A DNA stretch of 64,000 nucleotides from Serripes groenlandicus (Eukaryota > Mollusca > Bivalvia > Cardiida > Cardiidae), in assembly GCA_031761405.1 (NCBI GenBank), contig JASEVX010000005.1:8727060-8791059 (forward strand). Reading direction: 5' to 3'. Position numbers and translations under genes: made by a program. Positions within the stretch are counted from its first letter, which is position 1, and each line of letters opens with the position of its first letter. The notes under the pieces are model-generated. The model saw nothing but the letters and a program-made list of their open reading frames with translations. It searched no databases and was not told the DNA's origin. Of this stretch, positions 1 to 11,826 are shown in pieces.

Positions 1-1480
1 TTAATTTAAACCAATGTTTAGTGCTATTTTCAAAATGTATACACTTAAGCCATGTTAATGCCGCGTCCTGTAAGACAAGTAACACTCAGGGACCACATAG
101 ACTGATGTCTGTATGCCAAATTATGCATTCATTCATTGGTTATAAATTTCATTCTATATAATGGATTATCTTCAAATTATCATCACTTATACCTAGTGAT
201 AAGGATAATTGAAAAATGCAATTAATAATCAAAGCACTGAAATAACTCACATCAAGGGGCAAACTGCTGATTACATTTGGACATGGATTTACTGATCCCA
301 AAAGTCTAACTTGAACACTTTATAATACCACTTTGTTCTGTCCATATTTTGAATGATAGAAGAGTTGAACGCAAAATACTGTACACACAGTATCGTTGTC
401 TATCGATATACTAAAACTTGACATACATATGCGCATCTGCTATCTGAATAGTTCCTGCTACTTAGAACACCTTAGATTATAGCCGGGTCTTGATGATCGT
501 CGAAATTGATGGATATCCTACTGATTCCATGCACATCTGCACGGTGCTACTATACAAGTCTTCAAAAAGAAGCATGTTTGATAAACCCTGTAATTTGTTA
601 TTTTTTGTGCTTTGGAAAGTAATTTAATTTGAATAATCTGTTTTGAAAACTATCCCTGAATCCCAGAAATCCAATCTACACAGTATCTGCAATGTGATTA
701 ACCCATTACAAATTGATATCCAAACATTGCGTTGTTAAACGTTCTGACTATTATAGCTATATAACACGGTGTCAATGAGAACCCAGCTTGCCTAACGAAA
801 CAAAATTATTAAAAGTTACAAATATTATTAATTCTTAATTCCTTGTGAGCAGTGTCCAATTTAGGATTCACAAACAATGGGGAAATTTTAGTCTGAAAAT
901 TGATTTTATGGTCAAATTGAAGCATGTTTCTTTCTTTGTCTATGTAAAAAAATAACCCCCTTCCACTAACATTTAGGGGGGAATATTCAAAACAGTGTGA
1001 GAATTAGCACGATCCCCCCTTCTAAATTAGACACTGTACAAGTACATTGAAACAGAATTGAGTGGGATTGGACTAAAATAGAGCAGTCAAGATTCAACCT
1101 TTACAGGTATAATAACATAAGGTTGAAAAGTTGTAAAAATCAATTTTGAAATTCCTGATCAGTTTATAACTGTTACTGTTAATATTGTTGTTGTAAACAT
1201 ATACTTGTTGAATTCGTGATAGATTATGTATATTGACCCATTACATTAATGTTGAAATTGTCAAGAATTTTGTTTATGTTTAATACAGATACATATTTAT
1301 GGTTTATTTCCCATAATAGACACACCCATATTATATCAATCAACTTTACTTGAATATGGTCAAGTAACAAAATGTGATTTTAATTAGTTACAGTAAAAAA
1401 TGGAAAATTTTAAATAATTACTTTGATAATGTCTGAGTGTACAGTACTTTGTACTGATATATATATAACGCTTACCCAAA
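1..1480. other. AT-rich stretch, no gene recognised
   Basis: No frame longer than about 60 codons and no protein motif was seen on either strand. There is a short C-rich/G-rich inverted patch around 955-1018. Nothing else can be supported. Confidence 0.5.
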
Positions 1481-1485
1481 TACAA

Positions 1486-1670
1486 AAAGTCTGAAGCAGA
1501 CAATTTTGAAAACATAGTGGCAAAAACCTGAAAAATCTTCATAAATGATAGCTTAATTGTTAAATAAAAGTGAAAACATTTTGGCCAAAGGTGAAATTAC
1601 TCATCATGAGCAATTTCAACGTTGGACACACTGTTTTCAAAAATCGTCTGCTGCAAAGCATCAACATGCG
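1486..1670. repeat. Foldback element, CTGCAGCAGACGACTTT family, diverged copy
   Basis: The left end (GAAGCAGACAATTTTGAAAA near 1492) and the right end (CAAAAATCGTCTGCTGCAAA near 1637) are inverted copies of the motif CAGCAGACGA(C)TTTT. A middle containing a CATAACGAGCAATTTC-like patch (here ATCATGAGCAATTTC) lies between them. Better copies lie at 27887-28101 and 29921-30125. Confidence 0.5.
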
Positions 1671-1972
1671 TCTTATAGATGAAATTTAAAGTGAGCAATA
1701 TTTCGAAACTGCTACTACCATCGTAAGTATTCCCAGATAAAGCTAACAGTTAAATATTCTAGCAGGCAACTCGTTATCCACGAAGAAGGCTGTGTTCATA
1801 ACTTAAAAATGACAACGTGCTCCGATTGATATCGTGTTCCAACCCTAATTAAAGCCCATAGACATCACCGAAATACCAGAAAACATTTCTGCTATCAAAT
1901 TGTTGACCATTCTTCTGCTTATGAATATTCCAAGTACAGTCAAGTCGCCAATGGAGATTATTTTAAAACTTT

Positions 1973-2040
1973 CAATGTCTACTAAATGGTCAATCTTGCT
2001 AAATTGCAATGTCTACTAAATGGTCAATCTTGCTAAATTC
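1973..2040. repeat. 34-bp tandem duplication, two nearly identical copies
   Basis: The segment starting CAATGTCTACTAAATGGTCA at 1973 is repeated at 2007 with a difference only at its last base. It is an isolated local duplication with no coding meaning that I can see. Confidence 0.85.
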
Positions 2041-3177
2041 GTGTCGCTGTTTACATAATCAAAGAGCCGATTAATTTCTCATAAAAATCAGTAATAGGAT
2101 TAACTAAGCGTGTTGATTAAACATAAATGAGACACACGTGACAGTATTTAACAATTTGACCGATAGGCTTGCATTGCATATTGTCATATTCAGAAAACAT
2201 AATTGTCAATCTAAACAATAATACATCATCGCTTTACATGTCAAGAACGTTTGGAAACCAGTCTTATCATCTAAACGCTTTCATATATTGCAACAATTAA
2301 AATATAAAGCGTTTATAATATTGAGATTAAAAACAATCGAACAACCAGTCTGGCGAGCTATTTATAGGACATATTGGAACTTCGAAACTCATGCGTCATT
2401 GATACAATTTCAGATTCTCGTTTTTAGGTCGTTTTTCATTTTAGTCGTGTTGGTAAATAATAATTTAATAAGAGGCTATTAAGATTCAGTTCGAAAATAG
2501 AATTTTGCAGTGTTAGTGAATACGGAACCAGGTACGAAATTAGCACTGCTATGAATGTAAACCTCGTAGGTATTTTCAGAAATTACGAAAATAGTGTATG
2601 GGCCTTTTGTTTTTGACGAGGTGTTTCGAGTATCATGAGAGTACTTTGCCTGCCTGATAAAACGAGCAATGATATCAATTATTTGCCCAAACATGAGGAA
2701 TGCTTATATTTACAATTTTTAACTCAATGTTGATCGTAAGCTCAATACATCTCAAATCTTAGTATCAATCCGGTACCAAAATAGCAATGTCGGGATTATT
2801 TGTAACCGTGTCTCTGCATCGCTGATGGGATTATTTTGCAGTTTCTATTTGAAGGTTACTTGGTTTGCAGTATTACGTAATCTCTTTAACAGACTGTCAA
2901 AACTTAGCTATTTAAAATTGGCTGTTGTTGTTGATGTTGATATTTCTTGTTAGCATTGCGGCGATTGCCAAACCAATCGCCACACAAAGGATGTTTTTCA
3001 AAGATATTAAAAGCATGTGTGGCAATTTGTTATCATGGCTGATTCATTGTTATACACGACCGTTTTCGCAAGTAACGGGTTAACGCAATAATAAAATGAA
3101 ACGAAGATCGTCTAACATGTACATGTATTGCTATTGACTGACTTATAGGCGTGTTTTGACAGCATTGCCCTAGGCAC
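2041..3177. other. No recognisable gene
   Basis: AT-rich sequence. The short frames at 2288-2482 (+) and 2479-2694 (-) resemble no protein I recognise and have no splice-site context. They are treated as chance. Confidence 0.4.
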
Positions 3178-3223
3178 CCAGGCTATTCATAAAAAATATG
3201 ATATCATATTATAAATAGCCTGG
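3178..3223. repeat. 46-bp palindrome (hairpin)
   Basis: The left arm CCAGGCTATTCATAA and the right arm TTATAAATAGCCTGG are inverted around ATGATATCAT. It could be a small foldback remnant. No neighbouring gene explains it. Confidence 0.7.
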
Positions 3224-4370
3224 ATACCGAGGATGGACAGCCGAGGACTTGTACAAACATTGTGGATAAAGAAATTACTAAAAGCAATTCCTTGTCCCGT
3301 TCGGAAGTATGACAAAATTCCAAACTTTTTAGTTGATGTTACATGCTTGAAAATTTGTAATTCAGAAGTAAGTTCATATAAGTTAATCCGTTTCGTTCAC
3401 TTTCATGTGGTTATTTTAATTATTGGGGAAACCCGTGTTCTTCGAGGCGTAAGGAGTGGAGCATCGGATTGGTTAGAGACCGACTGGTGGTACAGGTACT
3501 GAATGTTCGGATAGCGCTAATATTTGAGGATATTTTTTACATCTAAGGGTGATATTGGTGATAAGCCGATATCCTTGCTTTTTACTTGACACGGTCTCGG
3601 TGCTCACGACACACATACACGCGTGGAGGGCTATATCTGTTTTCTGTAAGTGTTTCAAGTTTTATTATGCTTTGTAGTCAGAGGTGAGATTTCTGTCAGT
3701 TGTCATATTCATTCTTTAACTGCAATTATTCTATTGAAATCAGCGCTTTTCTTTCAAACTCGCACTGCACCGCAACAACGAGTAAGACTTTTCTCAGATA
3801 GACGGAGTGAATAAGTGTAAAAAAAGAGAAGGAGTAGATAGCGTCGAAAGTTGGTAATCTTATAGTGTTTTCGAATTTGAAGTTTTATAATGCAAGATTT
3901 AGTCTAAAGTGCAGACAAATCTGTTTCAGGGTATACTCCCGTATTCTATATTTTGCTCATTGTCCGTAAAGAACATCGCGTCAAATAGTTTGAACCATAA
4001 GGTTGGAATTTGTAATCAGTATGAAGGGGAAGATCGTAATAGCACTGCTGTTGCGAAGGAAACTTGGATCCAAACTTAATACAATACAATACAATATGTG
4101 TATTCAGTAATTTAGTCCCCTGGCCCATTACATAAATTTACAAATACAAAATAAGTCCACATGAGTGACATCACATTAATTGTGACAATTACGAAAACGG
4201 TGACCAAAGTTTTCTCTTTAACTCTCGTAATACAAGGAACAGTGTTTCGTTTGATAAAATTGCAACATTAATTGGTCCGAGGATATTGCTGATTAATTTG
4301 TTAAGTTTGAAATCGCTTAAGATTAAAATGTATGATTACGCTTGCCTAGTATACACACACTACTGACTAA
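3224..4370. other. No recognisable gene
   Basis: Frames at 3233-3502 (+) and 3946-4128 (-) are short and have no known motif. No repeat longer than about 20 bp was noticed. Confidence 0.4.
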
Positions 4371-4379
4371 ATGTCATCC

Positions 4380-5613
4380 CTGCGAAAAGACTGCATAGAG
4401 TGCTGTCCGATCCAAAGCTATATTGTTCGATATTTGACCTTACAGATATTATGAAAGACCCCCGGACAATAAGTGTAACCTACAGCGCTATCCGATCCAA
4501 GACTTTATTGTCCGATATTTAACCTTACACATACCATGACAGACCCCGGAAATAAGAATAACATATAGCATAGTCCGATCCACGCTTTATAGTTCGATAT
4601 TTCACCTTACAAATATCATGAAAGACCCGGGAAATAAGTATAACATACAGTGCTGCCGATCCAAAATGTTATTCTTATTGTCAGATATTTACCTTAAACA
4701 TATCTTTAAAGACCCTCGACAATGAGTTTGACATGCAGCGCAATCCGATCTAAAGCGTCATTGTTCAATATTTAACATTACAAATATCATGAAAGTTTAA
4801 CATACAGCGCTATACGATCCAAAACGTTATTGTTCGATATTTAACCGTATACATATCATGAAAGACTCCGGAAATAAGTATAACATACATTGCTGTCCGA
4901 TCCAAAATGTTATTGTCCGATATTTAACCTTACAAATATCATAAAAGACCCAGAACAATGAGTTTGACATGCAGCGCAGTCCGATCCTAAGCTTTATTGT
5001 CCAATATGTTACCTGACTAGTAGCATGAAAGACCCCGGAAATAAGTATGACATACATTGCTGTCCGATCCAAAAATGTTATTGTCCGATATTTAACCTTA
5101 CAAATATCAAGAAAGACCCGGGATAATGAGTTTGACGTACAGCGCAGTCCTATCCAAAGCTTAATTGTCCGATATTTTACCTTACAAACATCATGAAAGT
5201 CCTCGAACAATATAAGTAAGACTTACAACGCAGTCCAATCAAAAGCTTTATTGTTCGACATTTAACCTTACGAATATCATGAAAGACCTCCGGCAATAAG
5301 TATAACCAACATATTATTGTCCGATATTTAGCCTTACAAATATCATGAAAGAACCCCGGACAATGAGTTTGACATACAGCGCTGTCTGATCCAAAATGTT
5401 ATTGTTCGATATTTAACCATACAAATATAATGAAAGACCCCGGATAATAAGTTTGACATACACCGCTGTCCGATCCAAAGCTTCATTGTTCAATATCTAA
5501 CATTACAAATATCATAGAAGACCCCCGGAAATAAGTATAACCTACAGCGCTGTCCGATCGAAAGCTTTATTTAACCTTACAAATAGCATGAAAGGCCCCG
5601 GACAATGAGTTTG
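4380..5613. repeat. Satellite-like tandem array, unit about 85 bp, about 14 units
   Basis: The unit contains CCGATCCAAAGCTTTATTGT, then CCGATATTTAACCTTACA, AATATCATGAAAGACCCC and GACATACAGCGC. The landmark CATGAAAGACC recurs near 4452, 4617, 4857, 5025, 5279 and 5585 with spacing near 85 bp. Units differ by many substitutions and some are shortened, so the array is old. The minus-strand frame at 4827-5210 is a by-product of the repeat. The array is cut by the LINE insertion and continues for about 50 bp at 8398-8446. Confidence 0.9.
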
Positions 5614-8402
5614 ACATAATAATAATAATAATATAATAATAATACTTTATTTATAGATGGTGACTCATTTAGCAATTGGCTATTTTACAATGAGGCCATC
5701 TTAATAGCTATCATAAAGAAACATACAATGATGAAACAATTAATTCCCCCCTCCAATAACATCAAAAATGAAAACGTCAATTGTGATACAGAAGCGTCAC
5801 AAGTAAACAAGAGTAAATAATGTATCAACCTTGTATGTGATACATGAAATTAAAGTGTTTGCTGAAAAACAAGTTACCCACATGTACTGTGACTAACTTT
5901 TTAGAAGTAATGCATATTACAAAGGATCTATCTTAATGCATTTGATAAAACAAAATGATGTTGAATTGCTTTTTTTTTAACTTGTGAGTACTATAATAAA
6001 GAAAGAAAGACTCGTGATTTACAGAAGATGACGTTTTGAAACAATGTGCTTTAAAATTGCACACTTAAATTTTGTAAGATTTGAAAGGAACCTAATGGTT
6101 GAAGGTATGGCATTCCATATATGTACACCAGAAAAGTGTAGGCTTTTTTTTAATAGTTCTGTAAATGGTTTCGGACAAGAATGGTTATTATTTGAAACCG
6201 AGCGTAAATGGTAAGTATTGGTTGACTGTGAAGAAAACATATCGGTTATATATCCAGGTGTTTGTCCATTCATAGCTTTGTATATCAATATTGATTTGTT
6301 GTATTCTAGTCTTTCATAAACATCCAACCATTCCAATTCCTCAAATAATGGTTTGGATGGCGAGTCATAGGGTTTATCTAGAATTATTCGTGCAGCAGAC
6401 TTTTGAAGTTTGAGGATTCTATTAAGTTGTACTTTTGGTGCATTACCCCAAATAGTTAAACAATAATCAATGACAGGCAGAATGTATGCATTATAATACA
6501 TTTTCCGATATTGTATTGAAAGGTAAGGTTTAATCCGTCTAAGAAGAGCGATTTTTGAAGTAATTGAGTGACATACACTGTCTACGTGTTTGACATAGGA
6601 AAGATTGTTATCTATATTTATGCCTAAAAGTTTATGATTCTTTACACAATCTACAGGAATACTATTCATTGATATATTCAATGATTTTGCGGGAAGTTTT
6701 GTCAATATTTGATTTGTTGCTAAGAGCATACTTTTAGTTTTTGAAACATTGATCACCATACTGTTTTCATTACACCAGCGTTGGATGTTATTAACGTCTG
6801 TAGAAATATCCCTTTCAATTGTATACAAATATGGGGAAGACTTTTGAAGGGTTGCATCATCAGCAAATAAATCTAAAGAAGATAGTGTGACATGCAGAGA
6901 TAGGTCATTCACATACATTAAGAAAAGTAGAGGACCTAGCACAGAGCCTTGAGGAACGCCAGACAATATAGGGAGACATTTTGAACTAATGCTCCCAATT
7001 TGAACACGTTGTATCCTTTTTTCAAGATAATATTTAATCCAAAGTATTGATCTATTGTCAAATTTGTATAATTTAAGTTTTTCCAGAAGTGTATTATGGT
7101 TGACTAGATCAAACGCTTTACTAAAATCTAAAAATAAAATTCCTGTAAGGTTCCCTTTGTCCATTTCTTTGAGCAATAATTCTGTCATCTTTGTCAGAAC
7201 TGTTTGGCAAGAATGTTGTTTTCTAAATCCTGACTGTCCTATATGAAGCAACTCAAAGTTGACAAAGAATTCATAGATTTGTGATGCAACATGCTTTTCA
7301 TATATTTTAGATAGTGTAGGAAGAATAGAAATAGGTCTATAATTTCCAGGGTCAGACTTTTTCCCTTTTTTAAAAATGGGCGTTACTTTTGTAATTTTTA
7401 ATTTGTCTGGAAAAGTGCCTTCAATTATGCTTCGATTTATTAAATAAGCAACAGGTTTGCATATTACATGGGCGGCAATTTTCAATAAGTTTGGCCCAAG
7501 AGTGTCAACCCCAGCGGATTTATTAATATCCAATTTAGAAAGTAATCTGTATACTTCATGTTCATGTATGCATTTTAATTGGAAGTAAGTATCAATTGGA
7601 AGTTTTGTGTTCATGAATGTTTGAAGATTGTTCAATGTTATTTTGCTAGTTCTTTGGAATGATTCATTTTTGAATGACACGCTTGTAAAATAAGAATTAA
7701 ACATATTAGCTATATCCTCGGGAGTTTCAACCTTTTCATTTTCAGACATTAACACATTTGGCATATTTGTCCCTGTCTTCGGATTTAGCTCTTTCATGTA
7801 TTTCCATATATCAGTAGTGTTTTTAATTTGAGCAATAGCATCGGAATAGTATTTTCGTTTTGCATCTCTGATTAACGATCGGACCTTGTTACGCCAAACT
7901 TTAAAACTATCCATATCTTTTAATTTGTGAAAACTATCCCTTTTATATCTTGCCTCATTTATTTCCGGAGAAATCCATTTTGGCTTATGCTGTAGCTTGA
8001 CCCTTTTTGACTTAACTTTTGAATGCTGGTTAAGAATTCCAAAAAACAAATCATAGAACAATTGAAGAGCTTCATTTAATGTATCTGTGTTTATAAGAGA
8101 ATCAAAATTCACTGAATTCAAGTCAGTTAAAAATACATTTTCATCAAAATTTCGAAAATCGCGATATTGGATTTCAGTATGTACTATCTTTTTATCACTA
8201 ATATGAATTTTCCGCGTAAAACAGATTGGATAGTGATCAGAAAGTGCTAGAGAAGGAACAGCTATTTCAATAATACGTTCAGGCTTATTTGTGTATAGAT
8301 GGTCGATTAAAGTGGAACTCCTGTCCGTAACTCGAGTAGGTGTCGATATCATTTGCGTCATATTAAATTCTTCAAGCGTCATATTAATGTTCTTCAAACA
8401 TA
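5614..8402 (-). mobile_element. 5'-truncated non-LTR retrotransposon (LINE) inserted in the 85-bp satellite
   Basis: The element reads on the minus strand. Its 3' end is an (ATT)n-type tail, seen on the plus strand as (AAT)n at 5619-5644, next to TTTATT (an AATAAA on the element strand). ACATA at 5614-5618 and again at 8398-8402 looks like a 5-bp target-site duplication. Both flanks match consecutive parts of the same satellite unit (GAGTTTGACATA before, ACATACAGCGCAG after), so the pre-insertion site can be read directly. The 5' end is truncated inside the endonuclease domain. The rest forms one unbroken frame, so the insertion looks fairly recent. The short-repeat tail and the form of the RT suggest the Jockey/CR1 side of LINE diversity; the clade is inference. 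Confidence 0.88.
6019..8397 (-). CDS. LINE ORF2: end of endonuclease domain plus complete reverse transcriptase
   Basis: This is a 792-codon uninterrupted frame. Residues 31-37 (IDHLYTN) and 52-59 (LSDHYPIC) are the closing motifs of an APE-type (exonuclease-endonuclease-phosphatase) endonuclease; roughly the first 150 residues expected of that domain are missing. The reverse transcriptase follows: KVTPIFKKG..NYRPISILP, then QSGFRKQHSC, FLDFSKAFD, SGVPQGSVLGPLLF and the catalytic FADD near residue 510, then a C-terminal region with LLGINID and PVIDYCLTIWGN. The polymerase motifs look intact, so the RT could be active. The apparent first codon is a TTG at the truncation junction, not a true start; the first ATG in frame is residue 6. 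The original start was lost on insertion. Without its own endonuclease and 5' UTR this copy is probably dead as a self-mobile unit. Confidence 0.92.
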   Translation of the reverse strand: MKNINMTLEEFNMTQMISTPTRVTDRSSTLIDHLYTNKPERIIEIAVPSLALSDHYPICFTRKIHISDKKIVHTEIQYRDFRNFDENVFLTDLNSVNFDSLINTDTLNEALQLFYDLFFGILNQHSKVKSKRVKLQHKPKWISPEINEARYKRDSFHKLKDMDSFKVWRNKVRSLIRDAKRKYYSDAIAQIKNTTDIWKYMKELNPKTGTNMPNVLMSENEKVETPEDIANMFNSYFTSVSFKNESFQRTSKITLNNLQTFMNTKLPIDTYFQLKCIHEHEVYRLLSKLDINKSAGVDTLGPNLLKIAAHVICKPVAYLINRSIIEGTFPDKLKITKVTPIFKKGKKSDPGNYRPISILPTLSKIYEKHVASQIYEFFVNFELLHIGQSGFRKQHSCQTVLTKMTELLLKEMDKGNLTGILFLDFSKAFDLVNHNTLLEKLKLYKFDNRSILWIKYYLEKRIQRVQIGSISSKCLPILSGVPQGSVLGPLLFLMYVNDLSLHVTLSSLDLFADDATLQKSSPYLYTIERDISTDVNNIQRWCNENSMVINVSKTKSMLLATNQILTKLPAKSLNISMNSIPVDCVKNHKLLGINIDNNLSYVKHVDSVCHSITSKIALLRRIKPYLSIQYRKMYYNAYILPVIDYCLTIWGNAPKVQLNRILKLQKSAARIILDKPYDSPSKPLFEELEWLDVYERLEYNKSILIYKAMNGQTPGYITDMFSSQSTNTYHLRSVSNNNHSCPKPFTELLKKSLHFSGVHIWNAIPSTIRFLSNLTKFKCAILKHIVSKRHLL

Positions 8403-8446
8403 CAGCGCAGTTCGATCAAAAACTGTATTGTCCGATATTTAACCTT
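8398..8446. repeat. Remnant of the 85-bp satellite beyond the LINE
   Basis: ACATACAGCGCAGTTCGATC followed by TTGTCCGATATTTAACCTTA matches the unit seen at 4380-5613. The satellite stops where the next, plus-strand LINE begins. Confidence 0.85.
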
Positions 8447-8453
8447 ATAACCA

Positions 8454-9157
8454 ATAATCGTATTGAAATACATAGAAACGCCCCTAAACCATCAGGTGGT
8501 GTTGGGATTTTAGTACATAGCCGTATTTGTGAAAACTTTGATATATCCATAATAGACAAATCTTATGACGGAATATTAGGTATTCAATTTGTGCATAAAA
8601 GGTCGGAATATGTTTTTGTTGTATATTCTTGTTATCTTCCCCCAGAAAACCCAACTAGAGGCCGTGACGTCCAAGGATTCTACTCTCATTTGCTGGCCCA
8701 AGTGTATATGAACTGTGATGCTGACAGTATCTTTATCGCTGCAGATTATAACTCACGCATCGGATCTTTATCGGATGTAATTGATGATATCGACACAATA
8801 CCAAAACGGACTATAATTGACAAATCGGTAAATCAACACGGACATGAGTTATTAGACTTCTTGAATGAGTCAAAGTGCTGCGTGCTTAACGGTAGATTTA
8901 ATAGTAATTACGACAATTTTATTTCAATATCCCGTAAGGGTAAAGCAGGAGTGGACTATATTTGTGTTCCTCATGACTGTTTTAAAAAAAAATGTGCAAA
9001 AGTCCAGTCGATCACCGTTCAGTCTATTATGGACAATCACAATCTACACGGATTACTAGGGGGGCGATCACGATTACCCGATCACTGCGTCCTATTGACC
9101 GATTGTACTATATATGAATGTATTATTGAAAAATCCAGTATTCAAACGTTCGCGTTT
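8454..9157 (+). pseudogene. APE-type endonuclease domain of the second LINE
   Basis: The frame reads RIEIHRNAPKPSGGVGILVH, then VYSCYLPPENPTRG, FIAADYNSRIG, QHGHELLDF and GKAGVDYICV, with a final LPDHCVLLTD. These are the ordered motifs of a LINE APE-like endonuclease, with the catalytic N/D region AADYNSR and the closing SDH-like LPDH. The first part of the domain, including the N-terminal catalytic Asn and Glu, is missing. A longer frame starting at 8291 only reads antisense through the neighbouring LINE and satellite; the domain itself begins near 8454. Confidence 0.85.
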
Positions 9158-9489
9158 TGAACTACATAAAACTCCAGAAACTGTTATGGATATTCACTTG
9201 TCAAGGTTAGCCCTATTAGACATAATTTCACGGATTGAAAGATGTAGGGAATCTCAACAAGACATTGACTGCATTTATGGTAAATTGTGTGACGTCACTA
9301 TAACGGATATGAACAATAACATACCAAAGTATGACACATCGGCACGTACAAATAATCGTTATTAATCGAAACATTAACCCGGAAGAATTGTCACATGTGG
9401 TTATGCATGCGAAATGACGATCGGCTAGCAGTAACGACGAAATCCCATGCAGTTTTACATCAATTATCTCAGCTAGTATTCGAAACAAG

Positions 9490-10614
9490 TATTATACTGT
9501 CGTCATGGAGAAAATCCATCATTTGTCAAATGTTAAAGGATTGTACCACGCATAAACGTATACCTATGAACTATAGAGGCATAAGCCTATTATCTTGTGT
9601 GAGTAAACTTTAAAGCTCGTTTATGAACAAACGGATCACCAAGTACTTAGAGCGAAATAATATACTTGCGGACGAACAAAATGGCTTTAGAAGTAACAGG
9701 TCATGTGAAGATCATGTGAAGATCACGTGTTCACACTCAATAGTTTAATACGAAATAATGACTGCGTTCTTACAGCTTTTATTGACCTGCGGAAATGTTT
9801 TGATTTCATAGACAGACATGATGCTTTACAAACTATTGCTTAATAATATTGACGGCAAAATGTACAACTCGATATGAAGTATTTACTATCAATCTTCGCC
9901 GTGTGTTCGCATACATAATAAACTAACTGAGTGGTTCTCATGTAATACTGCCCTGTGTTCCATAGTCACAAAACTCAAAACCTGTTTTGCGAAACCTATA
10001 TATGTTTTGTCGATATACCGTTCCTTAGACGGTTAACCAAACATGTTCTACCTGTTTTCCATTCATAAAACAGGTAGGTTTCGTTCCGTTTGATAGGCAT
10101 AGCTTAAACTGTTTATGTTGTGTTTACTATGGAATACAGGGCTGGTGTGAAGCAGGGAGATAACTTGTCGCCTACATTGTTCTCGATCTTTGCGAATGAC
10201 TTTGTGAAATAAATAAATGACCCTGACCTTGGCATAGATATTGGCAACAATAAATTATCTATACTCCTATATGCGGATGATATTTGACTAATAACCGATT
10301 CTGAGGAAAAATTACAATCTATGCTAGATACGCTTCACAATTGGTGTAAGAAATGGAGAGTACTTATAAAAACAGACAAAAGTAAGTGTATGCATTTCAG
10401 GAAAAATCGAGCTGTTCAATCAAACCACGGATTTAAGATTGGTGATAATCTTCTAAAAATAGTTGACAGAGATACGCTTCACAATTGGTGTAAGAAATGG
10501 CGAGTACTTATAAAAACAGACAAAAGTAATTGTATGCATTTCAGGAAAAATCGAGCTGTTCAATCAAACCACGGATTTAAGATTGGTGATAATCTCCTAA
10601 AAACAGTTGACAGA
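9490..10614 (+). pseudogene. Reverse transcriptase domain of the second LINE, broken
   Basis: RT motifs appear in order but in changing frames: MNYRGISLLSCVSKL near 9568, LADEQNGFRSNRSCEDH near 9665, AFIDLRKCFDF near 9775, GVKQGDNLSPTLF near 10146 and LLYADDI near 10265, followed at once by a stop (TGA at 10286). YADD, the metal-binding core, is still present. There are several stops and frameshifts. A stretch near 9955-10140 (TATGTTTTGTCGATATACCG and its surroundings) does not resemble RT and may be inserted sequence. Confidence 0.8.
10327..10614 (+). repeat. 144-bp in-frame tandem duplication inside the LINE RT
   Basis: The segment starting GATACGCTTCACAATTGGTG at 10327 is repeated at 10471. 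Exactly 144 bp (48 codons) are doubled, so the frame is kept and the protein reads LHNWCKKWRVLIKTDKS twice. The copies differ at only a few bases (for example TGGAGAG versus TGGCGAG), so the duplication is not brand new. Confidence 0.92.
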
Positions 10615-10649
10615 TATATCTTAGTGTTATTTTTCATGATAATTTTTTT

Positions 10650-11592
10650 TTCCGTTTCATTGTGACGCCCTAGCAAAAGGCGCAGGTCGTGCTTTGGGTG
10701 AAATCATATCCAAAATACACAACTATAAAGACCTTGGATTTAAACCTTATCAAAAGCTATTTGAATCTTGTGTTGTACCGATTTTAGTTTAGATTATTGT
10801 GCGTCTGTATGGGCGTACAAACATTAACAGACAATCGACAACGTGCAGTATCGTGCTTTACGGTACTTCCTTGGCGTAAATAGATTTGCCCCAAAACTTG
10901 CTATTACGGCCGATACAGGATGGCTACCCAGAAATTATTGACGTTGGGTATCGATGATCCGATATTGGAATATACGTATATTGTTCGATGACAACAGGCT
11001 AACAAAACGCATATTTAACATGGACTATAATAAGTGTCAAAATAATTGGTGTAGTGACTTAAAAACAGTTATGTCTCATTTAAATTTGACTAATTATTTT
11101 GAAAATAAATCTCCTATACCTATTGATACAGTTAAGACTAATATAGCTAACTACTATTCTATTATCTGGAAGGCAGACGCAACAAAGGTAGCCAAATTAA
11201 GAACATTTATCACTTTTAAAGACACATTTGAAACTGAAATGTATGTACTTTTAAACTTGAACAAACGGGAACGTTCATTGTTAGCTCAGTTCAGATGTGG
11301 TATTTTATCAATAAGAGTGGAAACAGGACGATACTTAGGCGAGCCCCCGGAGCAAAGACTTTGTACATTTTGTAATGAACAACAAATTGAAGATAAAATA
11401 CATTTTTTAACTCAGTGTACACTTTACAATGATATTAGAGCAGATGTTTTTAATGATAAATTTTCTAATATACAGTTTAATGTTTTGAGTGATGCGGATA
11501 AACTTACATATCTTATCGGAAACGTTCCAAGAAAGGTAGCTAAAAACAGTGTTAAATCTTATATGAGAAGAAGAAATGCATTATATAACTAG
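10650..11592 (+). pseudogene. C-terminal region of the second LINE with zinc-knuckle-like motif
   Basis: The first part (GRALGEIISKI, FESCVVPIL, ALRYFLGVNRFAPK) holds stops. From 10954 the frame is open for 212 codons to the stop at 11592. Near residue 145 it carries a C-x2-C..H-x4-C arrangement (LCTFCN, then KIHFLTQCTLY), which is typical of LINE ORF2 C-termini and thought to bind nucleic acid. The open C-terminal part is unlikely to be expressed alone. Confidence 0.8.
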
Positions 11593-11826
11593 TCTCATTC
11601 CAAGCCTTATACTAATATGCAAATGATTGACATTTATTATTTATTTATTGATGATGTTAGTAATGCCAAATTAATTTCACGTGAAAATTATATTACTTAC
11701 TATTGTATAGGTGACTTATAGGTCCATTGGGCCGGATGTTTTGTTTAAATTTCTATAATTGTATCCCATGTCACATGTACACACGTCACTTTGATAAAAT
11801 ATGTATTTACTTACTTACTTACTTAA

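Larger units (their letters stand above)
8447..11826 (+). mobile_element. Second LINE, plus strand, decayed, with (TTAC)n tail
   Basis: Endonuclease, reverse transcriptase and a C-terminal zinc-binding region can be followed in order across several frames on the plus strand. The 3' end is a short (TTAC)n run at 11807-11824. The 5' end abuts satellite sequence, so the copy is 5'-truncated. The 3' end abuts a minus-strand LINE. Stops and frameshifts in the polymerase region make it inactive. Confidence 0.85.

Noticed and set aside
4827..5210. 127-codon minus-strand frame with internal repeats
   Set aside because: It lies wholly in the 85-bp satellite.
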